Shown: piece by piece, positions 34,860-43,980 of the stretch
Numbering within the stretch: the stretch's first letter is position 1
How the letters are laid out: each line of letters begins with the position of its first letter
Source of the DNA: CFX5 sp023384495
Lineage (GTDB): Bacteria > Chloroflexota > Anaerolineae > Caldilineales > Caldilineaceae
Length of the DNA stretch: 64,000 nucleotides
Assembly (NCBI GenBank): GCA_048499455.1
Contig: JASNZV010000011.1
Coordinates: forward strand, 124,001-188,000
Direction: 5' to 3'
Notes under the pieces: model-generated
Database searches by the model: none
What the model was told of the DNA's origin: nothing
The model's input: the letters and a program-made list of their open reading frames with translations, nothing else
Position numbers and translations under genes: made by a program

Positions 34860-36722
34860 ATGATTGCAGTAATGGAACCAAACGCAGTGCAAAGCGTGCT
34901 GACGCCGCGCGCAGATATCCGCAACATTGCCATTATCGCCCATGTCGACCACGGCAAGACCACGCTGGTGGATGGCATGTTGAAGCAGACCAATGTCTTC
35001 CGCACCAACCAACAGGTGCAAGAGCGCGTGCTCGACTCAAACGACCTCGAGCGCGAGCGCGGCATCACGATTTTGGCCAAGAACACGGGCATTGTCTATA
35101 ACGGCGTGACGATCAACCTGGTCGACACCCCCGGCCACGCCGATTTTGGCGGCGAGGTCGAGCGCGTCGTCAACATGGTGGATGGCGTCTTGTTGGTGGT
35201 GGATGCCGTCGAGGGGCCGATGCCGCAGACGCGCTTTGTGTTGCGTCAGGCGCTCAATGCGGGGCTCAAGGCCATTGTGGTGGTCAACAAGATCGACCGG
35301 CCCGCGGCGCGCCCCGACTTTGTGGTCGACGCCACCTTCGACCTCTTTATCGATCTGGGCGCCACCGACGAACAGGCCGAGTTCCCGGTGATTTATACCA
35401 GCGCGCTCCACGCGCGCGCCGGCCATGCGCCCGATGAATTGGGGCCTGATCTACGACCCCTCTTCGAGACGATCCTCGACCACATCCCGCCGCCGCAGGT
35501 GGATGAGCAAGGGCCGACGCAGTTGCTCGTCACCACGCTGGAATACAGCAGCTATGTGGGCAAGATCGCGGTGGGCCGGCTGCACGGCGGGGTGATCCGC
35601 GCCGGGCAGCCGATCATGCACATCAGCGCCCAGGGCGAGATGAAGGCGGGGAAGGTGGGGCAGGTCTTTATCTTTCGCGATTTGCAACGCACGGCGGTGG
35701 ATGAGGTGCGGGCCGGCAACATTGTGGCCGTTTCGGGCATCGACGCGGTGGGGATCGGCGATACGCTGGCCGACATCAACGACCCGCGCCCGCTGCCGCC
35801 CATTACGGTGGAAGAGCCAACCGTGCGCATGACCTTTGCCGTCAACGACAGCCCCTTTGCCGGGCGTGAGGGCCAATATCTGACCAGCCGCCAACTGCGC
35901 GCCCGCCTCATGCAGGAGTTGGAGAAGAATGTGGCGCTGCGCGTGCAAGACAGCGAACTGGCCAGCGAGTGGACGGTTTCGGGGCGCGGTGAGCTACACC
36001 TGGCCATCCTGATTGAGACCATGCGCCGCGAGGGGTACGAGTTCGCCGTGAGCCGGCCCGAAGTGATCTTCAAGGAGACGGAAGAGGGCGTGCGCGAACC
36101 GATTGAGCGCCTCTTTGTGGAAGTGCATCAGGATTATCTGGGGGCGGTCAGCGAGATGTTGGGCCGGCGGCGGGCGCTGTTGCAGACCATCCAGTATGGC
36201 GATGATGGCACGGTCTATGCCGAATTTCTGGCGCCGACGCGCGGCATTCTGGGGCTGCGCCAGCCCTTCTTGACCGCCACGCGCGGCACGGGCATCTTCA
36301 ACACGCTCTTTCACGACTATCAGCCCTATGCGGGCGAGATCGACATTCAAGAGCAGGGTTCGTTGGTGGCGCTTGAGACGGGGACGGTGAGCGCCTATGC
36401 GCTGGTCAAGCTCCAACAGCGGGGGACGTTTATCATCAAGCCGGGCGACGAGGTCTATGCCGGCCAGGTGGTGGGCGAGCATATCCGCCCCGAAGAGCTG
36501 GTGATCAACGTCTGCCAGGCCAAGCAGTTGACCAACTTTCGCGAGAAGCCGTCGGGCACGACCGACATGTTGCAGGCTGCGCGCAATCTTTCGCTCGATG
36601 ACGCCATCCAGTTTCTGGGGCCGGGGGACCTGCTGGAGGTGACCCCCACGGCGCTGCGTATCCGCAAGAAAGAACTGCGCCACGAGGTGCGCCAACGCGC
36701 CGCCAAGCGCGCCAAGGGATAG
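34860..36722 (+). CDS. typA: Ribosome-associated translational GTPase TypA/BipA
   Basis: A 620-residue translation-factor GTPase. AHVDHGKTTLVDGM is G1, RERGITILAKNTG G2, DTPGHADFGGEVERV G3 and NKIDRPAARPDFV G4. Domain II follows from about residue 200, and then the EF-G-like domains with SGRGELHLAILIETMRREGYEF. The BipA-specific C-terminal domain includes EHIRPEELVINVCQAKQLTNF. TypA binds the 70S ribosome and helps assembly and stress or cold adaptation. ATG 34860 is chosen. A 17-bp hairpin lies 45 bases after the stop. Confidence 0.96.
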   Translation: MIAVMEPNAVQSVLTPRADIRNIAIIAHVDHGKTTLVDGMLKQTNVFRTNQQVQERVLDSNDLERERGITILAKNTGIVYNGVTINLVDTPGHADFGGEVERVVNMVDGVLLVVDAVEGPMPQTRFVLRQALNAGLKAIVVVNKIDRPAARPDFVVDATFDLFIDLGATDEQAEFPVIYTSALHARAGHAPDELGPDLRPLFETILDHIPPPQVDEQGPTQLLVTTLEYSSYVGKIAVGRLHGGVIRAGQPIMHISAQGEMKAGKVGQVFIFRDLQRTAVDEVRAGNIVAVSGIDAVGIGDTLADINDPRPLPPITVEEPTVRMTFAVNDSPFAGREGQYLTSRQLRARLMQELEKNVALRVQDSELASEWTVSGRGELHLAILIETMRREGYEFAVSRPEVIFKETEEGVREPIERLFVEVHQDYLGAVSEMLGRRRALLQTIQYGDDGTVYAEFLAPTRGILGLRQPFLTATRGTGIFNTLFHDYQPYAGEIDIQEQGSLVALETGTVSAYALVKLQQRGTFIIKPGDEVYAGQVVGEHIRPEELVINVCQAKQLTNFREKPSGTTDMLQAARNLSLDDAIQFLGPGDLLEVTPTALRIRKKELRHEVRQRAAKRAKG

Positions 36723-36767
36723 ATTTCGGCCCGTTCAGCGGGTGACGTCACAGACAAGAAGTCGATA

Positions 36768-36809
36768 CAACAAGAGAGGACGCCTCGCCAGGGGCGTCCT
36801 CTCTTGTTG
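36768..36809 (+). terminator. 17-bp perfect hairpin after typA
   Basis: CAACAAGAGAGGACGCC (36768-36784) is exactly inverted at 36793-36809, with an 8-base loop. No T-run follows in the plus strand, so it may stabilise the typA mRNA or act with a factor. It is the most stable stem in the 463-base gap 36723-37185. Confidence 0.65.
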
Positions 36810-36903
36810 GCATGTTGTTGGCGTTGCGCTGACCTTTTCTGCGCCGTTCTTCGTGCGCGAGTGGCTGGATTGGTAAGCGTTTTTTCACATTGTTGGCTGA
36901 TGT

Positions 36904-37018
36904 TGCGCAATCTTGATTTGACATGCGCAATCGTGGTCTGTTATACTCTCTGGTATCCAAATCGAACAAAAATTGAATAGCAGCCCATACCGTATGTGTT
37001 GTTTCCCATAGATTGCGC
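36904..37018 (+). promoter_or_regulatory. DeoR-gene promoter with three GCGCAATC boxes
   Basis: TTGACA (36918-36923), 18 bases, TATACT (36942-36947) is a strong promoter for the downstream regulator. TGCGCAATC occurs at 36904-36912 and again at 36924-36932, flanking the -35 box 20 bp apart (two helical turns). The inverse GATTGCGC is at 37011-37018, about 60 bases after the start site. This looks like an autoregulatory operator set. Confidence 0.65.
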
Positions 37019-37165
37019 GACATCCATCCCTACGGTTGGGCCGATTCTCAAACATAGCTTACTTGGCGCCCACCCGGATCGTTCTGTATCACGCTGCGGC
37101 CCTCCCTACTGGCAGGTGTGATGGCCCGCTCTCCACCCGTATTCGGATGGGTTCTCATCCGCTAT

Positions 37166-37179
37166 CCATTGACCATTGA
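37166..37179 (+). repeat. CCATTGA heptamer doublet
   Basis: CCATTGA is repeated in tandem directly before the ATG of the DeoR-family gene (37186), where a ribosome site would be expected; GAG within it is the only purine run. Confidence 0.45.
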
Positions 37180-37185
37180 GACTGC

Positions 37186-37953
37186 ATGTACTCAGCAGAG
37201 CGACGGCAAGAAATTCTCAAGCGAATCCATGAGCGGGCGCGCGTCAGCGTAGCTGAACTGGCTGACCACTTTGGCGTGAGCCGCGCTTCGATCCGCCGCG
37301 ACCTCAACTTTCTCCATGATTCGGGGCTATTGCAGCGCACTTATGGGGGGGCGCTGGGGGCTAATGGCGCGGCGGATGAGGCCCCATTTACCGAGCGGCA
37401 GATCGCCAACCTCAAGGAGAAAGAGCGCATTGGCCATGCAGCGGCGCAACTGATTGCCGCCGGCGAGACCGTCTTTATTGATGGCGGCACGACCACGGCC
37501 TGCATGGCGCCCCATCTGGCCGACAAAGTCCAGCTTACGGTGGTGACATATGGGCTCAATATCGTCAATCGATTGGCAGTGTTCGAAGATCTGACGCTGA
37601 TTGTGATCGGAGGAACGTTGCACCATCCCTCGCAGACACTCGGCGGCATCCTTGCCATCAACAACATGCAAGCTTATAGTATGCATTTCGACAAGGCCTT
37701 TATCGCGGCGGGTGGCGTCTCAGCGGAGGCTGGGGTGACGAATGCCGACCTCGAACAGATCCCGGTGAAGCGACGCGCCGTTGAGGCCGCGCGCGAGGTA
37801 ATCCTGCTGGCCGACTCGTCCAAGTTGGGCGTGGTGCGCACTGCGTTGATCACACCGGCCGCCAAGGTGCACCGGCTGGTCACCGATCGCGGCGCTTCGC
37901 AGACCGATGTCCGAGCCTTACAGGCATTGGGCATGATCGTCGACCTGGTGTAG
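37186..37953 (+). CDS. DeoR-family transcriptional regulator
   Basis: A 255-residue regulator. Residues 1-57 form the DeoR winged helix (RRQEILKRIHERARVS, VAELADHFGVSRASIRRDL, LLQRTYGGAL). The sensor domain follows with GGTTTACMAPHL, TYGLNIVNRLA, FDKAFIAAGGVSAEAGVTN and VILLADSSKLG, which binds phosphorylated sugars in this family. It opens the catabolic locus and is the likely controller of the ABC transporter and oxidoreductase genes. Its promoter carries repeated GCGCAATC boxes, suggesting autoregulation. The effector is unknown. Confidence 0.92.
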   Translation: MYSAERRQEILKRIHERARVSVAELADHFGVSRASIRRDLNFLHDSGLLQRTYGGALGANGAADEAPFTERQIANLKEKERIGHAAAQLIAAGETVFIDGGTTTACMAPHLADKVQLTVVTYGLNIVNRLAVFEDLTLIVIGGTLHHPSQTLGGILAINNMQAYSMHFDKAFIAAGGVSAEAGVTNADLEQIPVKRRAVEAAREVILLADSSKLGVVRTALITPAAKVHRLVTDRGASQTDVRALQALGMIVDLV

Positions 37954-38418
37954 GGGATGTTTGTCCAACTTGGCGGCAGGTGGGCGCGGGTCGAGAACGT
38001 TGTTTGCACGATTCAATGCAAGATGGTAGATTGGAGACGCCGGCGTAGACTCCCTGGTGATGGCCGGCGGCTCCCTACTTCCACGTCTAGACTGCGATTG
38101 CTTTGAAGCCGGCAGTTTCTGTGCCCGATACACGGTTGGTTTCAGACAGAGCACGATATGGTTGGTGGTTCTGACCACGCCCGGCGCGTCGCCCGTGACC
38201 CACTGGAAACACGGAAGCTATCTCAAAAACGCTTGTGCAGCTGGATACCCGACAAGCAGCGCCTGTAGCGACGCCAATTTTGAGATAGATTCTTGTAGCC
38301 GGCTTACGCATGGCGCAGGGTGTTGTCATCGCTTGTCTTGGTGGGATTGTCTGGATAGTTGTCTTGGTTCGTTTCCCATCCGTTCTCCATTCAACTGATG
38401 TGTTAGGAGGAAATCCAA
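37954..38418 (+). other. Leader region of the first ABC transporter operon, with an 11-bp inverted repeat
   Basis: No gene is seen. CTATCTCAAAA (38218-38228) is exactly inverted as TTTTGAGATAG (38278-38288), with a 49-base loop. AGGAGG (38405-38410) is a strong ribosome site for the ATG at 38419. The stem could form in the 5' leader of the transporter mRNA. Confidence 0.5.
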
Positions 38419-40404
38419 ATGAGGAAGATGAGACCGTTCTACCTACTCGTCATCCTGGCGTTGGTGCTTGCCGCCTGTGGCGGCGGCGCTGCGCCGGCCG
38501 AGCAGGCTGCGCCGGCCCAACCGGCGCAGCAAGAAGCCGCCCCCGCTGCGGCCGACGCAGCGCCCGCCGCCGCCGCCGATGGCGGATTGGAAGCGCCTGC
38601 CCTGGCGGAGCAAGTGGCGGCGGGCGCTTTGCCGCCGCTGGACGAGCGGCTCCCCCGCGACCCCAAGGTGATTGGCCCTGGCGTGCTGATCGCCAATGAA
38701 GACCTGCCCGACTGGCAGCCCGGCCAGTATGGCGGCACGCTCAACACAGCGCACAGCGTCGCGGATTGGGCGCCCGATGTCTTTGTCATGCTCAACGAGC
38801 CGCTCTTGCAAGCCCCTGGCCTTGGTGTGCAGAATATCCAGGGCAATGTCGTGCGCGACTTTGAAGTGAGCGACGACAATACGGTCTTCACTTTCTATCT
38901 GCGCGAAGGGATGAAGTGGTCCGATGGTGAGCCGGTCACCACCGAAGATGTGCGTTTTACCTGGGAGAATATCTACCAGAATGAGAAGCTGACGCCTGCC
39001 GGCATCAAAGCTCGTTTTCGCAACGGCTATACGCCCGATGGCGACCCCGGTGAACTGGAGATCATCGACGACTATACCTTCCGTCTCACCTTCACGCAGC
39101 CCTATGGCGGCTTCCTGCGCAATATCACCATTGAAGGCTGGAATGGCTACACCGAGCTGATCAACCCGGCGCACATTCTCAAGCAATTCCATCCTGACTT
39201 TACGTCCATGGATGACCTGCAACCGCTGCTGGCCGAGGCGAATCTCACCGAGGAATGGTGGCAGCTTTTTGGTCAAAAGTGGTGCCAGAACTGGAACACC
39301 ACCGCTGACCGCTGCATTGGCTACCCCACATTGAACCCCTGGATTTCGATTGCGAGCACCACCCCCGGCGTCAAGATCTTCGACCGCAATCCGTACTACT
39401 GGAAGGTCGATACCGAGGGCAAGCAACTGCCCTATATCGACCGCGTGGTGTCGGTGCAGGTGGAAGATGTGGAGATGGTCAACCAGCGTGTGCTGACCGG
39501 TGATGTGGACTTCCTGCGTGAGAGCACAGGCCTGGTCAAGGTGCCGCTCTACAAAGAGAACGAGGACCGCGCCGGTTTCAATACGGTGTTGCTTGATATG
39601 CATGTGGATTCGAGCAACCTTTTCATCAACCAGACGTTTGACAACCCGATTTGGCAGCAGGTATCCCAGGACATTCGCTTCCGCCAGGCGCTGAGCCTTG
39701 CGCTCGACCGCCGGGAGATGATCGACAGCATCTACTATGGCTTTGCCTCGCTGCCGTTGGTCACGATTGGCGATGAGCTATCGCAGCGTGACCTGGAGCA
39801 GGCCAACAGCTTGCTCGACGCGGTTGGCTTACAGGAGCGAGACGCCGATGGATTCCGCCTGGGCCCGGATGGCAACCCCTTTACCATCCTATTGGAGCAT
39901 GCCGCCCATGCGCCCGATTTGGAGCCGGTGGCTCAGCTTGTGTCTGAACACCTGAAGGATGTGGGCCTCAATGTACAGGTGCGCCGTATCGACTCGCAAC
40001 TGTGGGGCCAGCGCTCCGACGCCAATGAGATTCAGGCGACTGTCTTCTGGAGTCATGATCAGGGGTGGGACAGTGGCTGGACGGGTGACGTGATCCACCG
40101 CGCGGGTCGCCTCTGGCACATCTGGCACAACACCCGAGGCGCCGAGGGCGAAGAGCCACCCGACTGGGCCAAGCGCGCCTACGAGCTGGATGCACTGCGC
40201 TGGAGCTCAGTCTCTGGCTCGGATGAGTATAACCAGCTCAAGGAAGAGGGCTACGCCTGGAGCCGCGAGAACCTGCCGCTGATCACCATCGTCGAGCAGG
40301 TGAAGTATCCCATGATCGCCAGCAAGCGGCTGCGCAACGTGCCGAGTGGTGGTTTCGCCATTGCCGCCAACTTTGCGGGCGAACAATTGTGGTTTGCTGA
40401 ATAA
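38419..40404 (+). CDS. Family-5 ABC transporter substrate-binding lipoprotein
   Basis: A 661-residue extracytoplasmic binding protein. The signal peptide ends in the lipobox LVLAACGGG (Cys20), then a long A/P/E-rich linker to about residue 65. The SBP_bac_5 fold follows: LREGMKWSDGEPVTTEDVRFTWE is the family signature, RFRQALSLALDRREMIDSIY the second. Members bind oligopeptides, nickel or, in thermophiles and Chloroflexota, oligosaccharides. The sugar-oxidising neighbours argue for a sugar-type ligand, but that is inference. The permease genes follow after a strong hairpin, a common way to make more binding protein than permease. Confidence 0.92.
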   Translation: MRKMRPFYLLVILALVLAACGGGAAPAEQAAPAQPAQQEAAPAAADAAPAAAADGGLEAPALAEQVAAGALPPLDERLPRDPKVIGPGVLIANEDLPDWQPGQYGGTLNTAHSVADWAPDVFVMLNEPLLQAPGLGVQNIQGNVVRDFEVSDDNTVFTFYLREGMKWSDGEPVTTEDVRFTWENIYQNEKLTPAGIKARFRNGYTPDGDPGELEIIDDYTFRLTFTQPYGGFLRNITIEGWNGYTELINPAHILKQFHPDFTSMDDLQPLLAEANLTEEWWQLFGQKWCQNWNTTADRCIGYPTLNPWISIASTTPGVKIFDRNPYYWKVDTEGKQLPYIDRVVSVQVEDVEMVNQRVLTGDVDFLRESTGLVKVPLYKENEDRAGFNTVLLDMHVDSSNLFINQTFDNPIWQQVSQDIRFRQALSLALDRREMIDSIYYGFASLPLVTIGDELSQRDLEQANSLLDAVGLQERDADGFRLGPDGNPFTILLEHAAHAPDLEPVAQLVSEHLKDVGLNVQVRRIDSQLWGQRSDANEIQATVFWSHDQGWDSGWTGDVIHRAGRLWHIWHNTRGAEGEEPPDWAKRAYELDALRWSSVSGSDEYNQLKEEGYAWSRENLPLITIVEQVKYPMIASKRLRNVPSGGFAIAANFAGEQLWFAE

Positions 40405-40420
40405 GTTGGTGGTGTAGCAG

Positions 40421-40457
40421 ACGGCTGGCTGCCGGCGATACACCGGCAGCCAGCCGT
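40421..40457 (+). terminator. 15-bp perfect hairpin between binding protein and permease genes
   Basis: ACGGCTGGCTGCCGG (40421-40435), loop CGATACA, then the exact inverse at 40443-40457. It probably protects the upstream binding-protein message or partly stops transcription. No long T-run follows. Confidence 0.7.
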
Positions 40458-40515
40458 TGTGCACCTACCAGTGGGTGACGGCAACGTCTGTGGAGAAAGC
40501 AGGAGGCCGATTGAC

Positions 40516-41514
40516 GTGTTAGCCTATATTGTGCGCCGTGTCGTGATGCTGGTCCCCATTTTGTTGTTGATCTCGGTGGTGTCATTTTTTGTGATCGAAC
40601 TGCCGCCGGGCGATTGGGTCAGCTTCTACATCAACAACCTGCGTACCTCGGGCATTGAGTTACAGCAGGATGAGGCCGAACGGTTGACCCGGCTCTATGG
40701 CTTCGACCAGCCGGCCTATGTGCGCTATCTCAAGTGGATGCGCGGCATCCTCACCAAGGGGGACTTCGGGTGGTCATTCCAGTGGAACAAGCCGGTGAAT
40801 GAGATAATCCGCGAGCGGCTGCCGTTGACGCTGGGCATATCGATCATGGCCCTCATTGTGTCATGGTTGATTGCGATTCCGATTGGCATCTATTCGGCCA
40901 CAAATCAGTATTCGCTATTGGACTATGTGGCTACGTTTCTGGGCTTTATTGGGTTGGCGACGCCGGGGTTTTTGCTGGCGATGTTGCTGGCCTGGGCATT
41001 TTTTCGATTCTTTAACTTTTCGGCGTTGGGTCTATATTCGAACCAGTATTTGGATGCGCCCTGGAGTTGGGGCAAGTTTGTGGACATGCTCAAGCACCTC
41101 ATCCTGCCGCTGATCATCATTGGCCTTGCCAGCACGGGCAGCACGATTCGTGTATTGCGCAACAATCTGTTGGATGAACTAAAAAAGCAATATGTGGTGA
41201 CGGCGCGCGCCAAAGGGCTGTCGGAGATGCGGATCCTTTTCAAGTATCCGGTTCGGCTGGCCTTCAACCCCATCTTTAGCACCATCGGTTGGCTGTTGCC
41301 CGCCATCTTTTCAGGCGAAGTGCTTATCTCCATTGTGCTCAGCATTCCCAGCTTGGGGCCGCTGCTTTTGCGCGCAACGCTGGCGCAAGATATGTACCTC
41401 ACCGGCAGCATTGTGCTGATCTTGAGCACGTTGACGGTGATTGGCACGCTCTTGTCAGACATTTACCTGGCGTGGGCGGATCCGCGGATTCGGTATGAGG
41501 GGGTCAGCAAATGA
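40516..41514 (+). CDS. ABC transporter permease (DppB/OppB type)
   Basis: A 332-residue inner-membrane permease with about six helices, the first at AYIVRRVVMLVPILLLISVVSFF (N-terminal signature of the family). The DppB-type EAA loop is around NLLDELKKQYVVTARAKGLSE, which docks on the ATPases. GTG 40516 is chosen: AGGAGG at 40501-40506 is 9 bases before it, and an earlier start would add a non-membrane tail. It overlaps the next gene by ATGA. Confidence 0.9.
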   Translation: MLAYIVRRVVMLVPILLLISVVSFFVIELPPGDWVSFYINNLRTSGIELQQDEAERLTRLYGFDQPAYVRYLKWMRGILTKGDFGWSFQWNKPVNEIIRERLPLTLGISIMALIVSWLIAIPIGIYSATNQYSLLDYVATFLGFIGLATPGFLLAMLLAWAFFRFFNFSALGLYSNQYLDAPWSWGKFVDMLKHLILPLIIIGLASTGSTIRVLRNNLLDELKKQYVVTARAKGLSEMRILFKYPVRLAFNPIFSTIGWLLPAIFSGEVLISIVLSIPSLGPLLLRATLAQDMYLTGSIVLILSTLTVIGTLLSDIYLAWADPRIRYEGVSK

Positions 41515-42704
41515 GTATCCAGGAACAGGCCCAACTGGCGCGCGGCGCAAAGCCGCTGAGCGAATTGGATCGCGACGCGGGGATCGAATCGATTGATGAG
41601 CGGAGCGACGCATCAGATGAGCGATTCTATTACGCGTCGCAGTGGCAATTGATCCGCTGGCGGTTTATGCGTCACCGGTTGGCGCTGATCTCGCTGGTCC
41701 TACTGGTGATTTTGTATCTGCTGGCCACGTTTGCCGAGGTTGTAACCCCCTATACCACGACGAGACGCTTTGACGGTTACCAGAGCGCGCCCCCCACGCG
41801 TATCCGTTGGGTGAGCGACCAGGGCTTCCAGCGACCGTTTATCTTTGGATTGGTGCGCACGCTCGACCAACAGACCTTCCGCTATCGCTTTACCGAAGAC
41901 GAAAGCCAGATCTTTCCCATCCGTTTTTTTGTGCGCGGCGATGACTATCGCTTTTGGGGCTTGTGGCGCACCAATATCCATCTCTTTGGCATCGATGAAG
42001 GCGGGCCGCCGGTCTTGCTTTTTGGCGCCGATGAACTCGGGCGCGACATCTTCACACGCACGATCTTTGGCGCCCGTGTTTCGCTCTCAATCGGCCTGAT
42101 TGGCGTCTTGCTGAGCTTTGTGCTCGGCGTGATTTTGGGGGGCGTCTCCGGCTACTTTGGCGGTGTGATCGACGAGATCATACAGCGCTTGATCGATTTT
42201 CTGATCTCCATCCCCCAGTTGCCATTTTGGATGGCGCTTTCCGCCGCACTGCCGCGCGACTGGCCTGTGATCAAAACCTATTTCGCCATCACAGTTATCC
42301 TTTCGATTGTGGGTTGGAGCGGCCTGGCGCGCGTCGTACGCGGCAAGTTGTTGGCCCTGCGCGAAGAAGACTATGCCCTGGCTGCCAAGGCGGCGGGGGC
42401 CAGCCAGCCGCGCATTATCTTTCGGCACCTGATGCCCGGCTTTACAAGCCACCTGATCGTGTCGCTCACCCTTGCCGTGCCTGGGTCGATCTTGGGCGAG
42501 ACGGCGCTCAGCTTTTTGGGCTTGGGTATGCAGCCGCCCGCTGTCAGCTGGGGGGTGCTGCTGCGCGACGCACAAGATCTGGTGGCGATTGCCCATCAGC
42601 CGTGGCGTCTGATCCCGGCGCTCTTTGTGATTAGCGCAGTGTTGCTATTTAACTTTGTGGGTGACGGCCTGCGCGATGCGGCTGACCCCTATTCGACTCG
42701 CTGA
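41511..42704 (+). CDS. ABC transporter permease (DppC/OppC type)
   Basis: A 397-residue permease. After a polar N-terminus the first helix is ALISLVLLVILYLLATFAEVV. A large periplasmic insertion (residues 85-160) separates it from five more helices. The DppC signature FGADELGRDIFTRTIFGARVSL and the EAA loop (REEDYALAAKAAGASQPRII) are present. The ATG overlaps the stop of the partner permease. The insertion is longer than in E. coli DppC and is seen in oligosaccharide-type systems. Confidence 0.9.
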   Translation: MSIQEQAQLARGAKPLSELDRDAGIESIDERSDASDERFYYASQWQLIRWRFMRHRLALISLVLLVILYLLATFAEVVTPYTTTRRFDGYQSAPPTRIRWVSDQGFQRPFIFGLVRTLDQQTFRYRFTEDESQIFPIRFFVRGDDYRFWGLWRTNIHLFGIDEGGPPVLLFGADELGRDIFTRTIFGARVSLSIGLIGVLLSFVLGVILGGVSGYFGGVIDEIIQRLIDFLISIPQLPFWMALSAALPRDWPVIKTYFAITVILSIVGWSGLARVVRGKLLALREEDYALAAKAAGASQPRIIFRHLMPGFTSHLIVSLTLAVPGSILGETALSFLGLGMQPPAVSWGVLLRDAQDLVAIAHQPWRLIPALFVISAVLLFNFVGDGLRDAADPYSTR

Positions 42705-42726
42705 GCTTGAACATACCGTCAAGATT

Positions 42727-42761
42727 GCCATCGCCCATTTGCCATCGCCCATTTGCCACCG
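42727..42761 (+). repeat. Heptamer-period repeat (14-base unit twice)
   Basis: GCCATCGCCCATTT occurs at 42727-42740 and 42741-42754, then GCCACCG. It lies 22 bases after the permease stop. The period is 7, with alternating GCCATCG and CCCATTT. Confidence 0.65.
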
Positions 42762-42790
42762 CTCGTGTCGGTCATAGTGTGCGTCTACGA

Positions 42791-42873
42791 ATACGACATC
42801 CGGTTGTTCCGTGGCGGAAAGCGCCAGAGTGAAATGGCGGTGTATGCTGTCACGGAACAGAAGGATTCGCTAT
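42791..42873 (+). promoter_or_regulatory. 83-bp conserved stem-forming element, copy A
   Basis: It matches 59502-59584 over all 83 bases with no gap at 70 positions. GTTCCGTG pairs with CACGGAAC as an outer stem, and CGCCA with TGGCG as an inner stem around an 8-base loop. The conserved tail CAGAAGGATTCG ends 10 bases before the ATG of the ATPase gene at 42879 and may include its ribosome site. Candidate structured leader or operator shared by two transporter operons. Confidence 0.65.
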
Positions 42874-42878
42874 ATTGA

Positions 42879-43922
42879 ATGAGTATGACCATGCAAAATT
42901 CGCAAGATGTCCTGGTTGATGTTCAAGACCTGCAAGTCTACTTTTATCTGCATGAAGGGGTTGTGCGGGCCGTGGACGGTGTCAGTTTCACCATCCACCA
43001 GGGACGCATTCTGGGCGTGATCGGCGAGAGCGGCTCGGGCAAATCGGTTACGGCGCAGTCGATCATGGGCATTGTGCCCTCACCGCCCGCCAAACAGATC
43101 GGCGGTAAAATCACGCTCCACGTGCCCAACAATGGCGCCGGCTATCGAGTCGTCAACCTGTCGGAACTGCCGCTGACGGGCTCTGAATTTCGCAGCATCC
43201 GCGGCAAAGAGATCGGCATGATCTTTCAAGAGCCGATGACCTCGTTCAGCCCGGTGCACACCATCGGCGACCAGATCATGGAGGCGATCCTGGTTCATAT
43301 TCCGGGCGTCACCAAAAAAGAGGCGCGCGAGCGAACGATTGAGTTATTGCGGCGGGTCGGCATCCCACGGGCCGAATCACGCGTCGACGCCTACCCGCAC
43401 CAGTTTAGCGGCGGCATGCGCCAGCGCGCCATGATCGCGATGGCGCTCGCCTGCAACCCACGCCTGCTGATTGCCGACGAGCCGACCACGGCGCTCGATG
43501 TGACCATCGAGGCGCAGATTCTCGAGCTGCTCACCGACTTGCAGAGCGAGTTCAACATGGCGATCATGTATATCAGCCACGATCTGGCCGTGGTGGGCGG
43601 GTTGGCAGACGAGGTCATGGTCATGTATTTGGGCCTTGTCATGGAGCACGCCAGCGCCGATGAACTGTTCGAAAATCCGCTCCACCCCTATACCCAGGCG
43701 CTGTGGCGCTCGATCCCCAAGATCGATGGCCCGTTGGAGCCATTGGTTCCCGTGAGCGGCGCATTGCCCAGCCCCTTTGCCGTGCATCGTGGCTGCCCAT
43801 TCTATGCCCGCTGCGACCAGCGCATCCCCGGCGTGTGTGATGCGGCTCGCCCACCGCTGATCGAGGTGACCCAGGGACACAAGGTGCGCTGTTTTCTCTA
43901 TTCCGAAGACCATAAAACTTGA
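42879..43922 (+). CDS. ABC transporter ATP-binding protein (DppD/OppD type)
   Basis: A 347-residue ATPase. Walker A GESGSGKS, Q-loop MIFQEPMTSFSPVHTI, signature SGGMRQRAMIA, Walker B LLIADEPTTALDVT and the switch histidine ISHDLAVV are intact. The C-terminal oligopeptide/dipeptide domain (HPYTQALWRSIPKI with CPFYARCDQRIPGVC) has the cysteines that often hold an iron-sulfur site in this family. It pairs with the DppF-type ATPase that follows. The start at ATG 42879 is 5 bases after the 83-bp element. Confidence 0.93.
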   Translation: MSMTMQNSQDVLVDVQDLQVYFYLHEGVVRAVDGVSFTIHQGRILGVIGESGSGKSVTAQSIMGIVPSPPAKQIGGKITLHVPNNGAGYRVVNLSELPLTGSEFRSIRGKEIGMIFQEPMTSFSPVHTIGDQIMEAILVHIPGVTKKEARERTIELLRRVGIPRAESRVDAYPHQFSGGMRQRAMIAMALACNPRLLIADEPTTALDVTIEAQILELLTDLQSEFNMAIMYISHDLAVVGGLADEVMVMYLGLVMEHASADELFENPLHPYTQALWRSIPKIDGPLEPLVPVSGALPSPFAVHRGCPFYARCDQRIPGVCDAARPPLIEVTQGHKVRCFLYSEDHKT

Positions 43923-43980
43923 ACGGTCTGCTATCCATGAACGGTGACTTTTCAGGGGATTTCGCTCAGGAGATTGAACT

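Noticed and set aside
38057..38398. 113-codon open frame between the DeoR gene and the binding-protein gene
   Set aside because: Cysteine-rich random-looking translation, no ribosome site, and it overlaps the inverted repeat.
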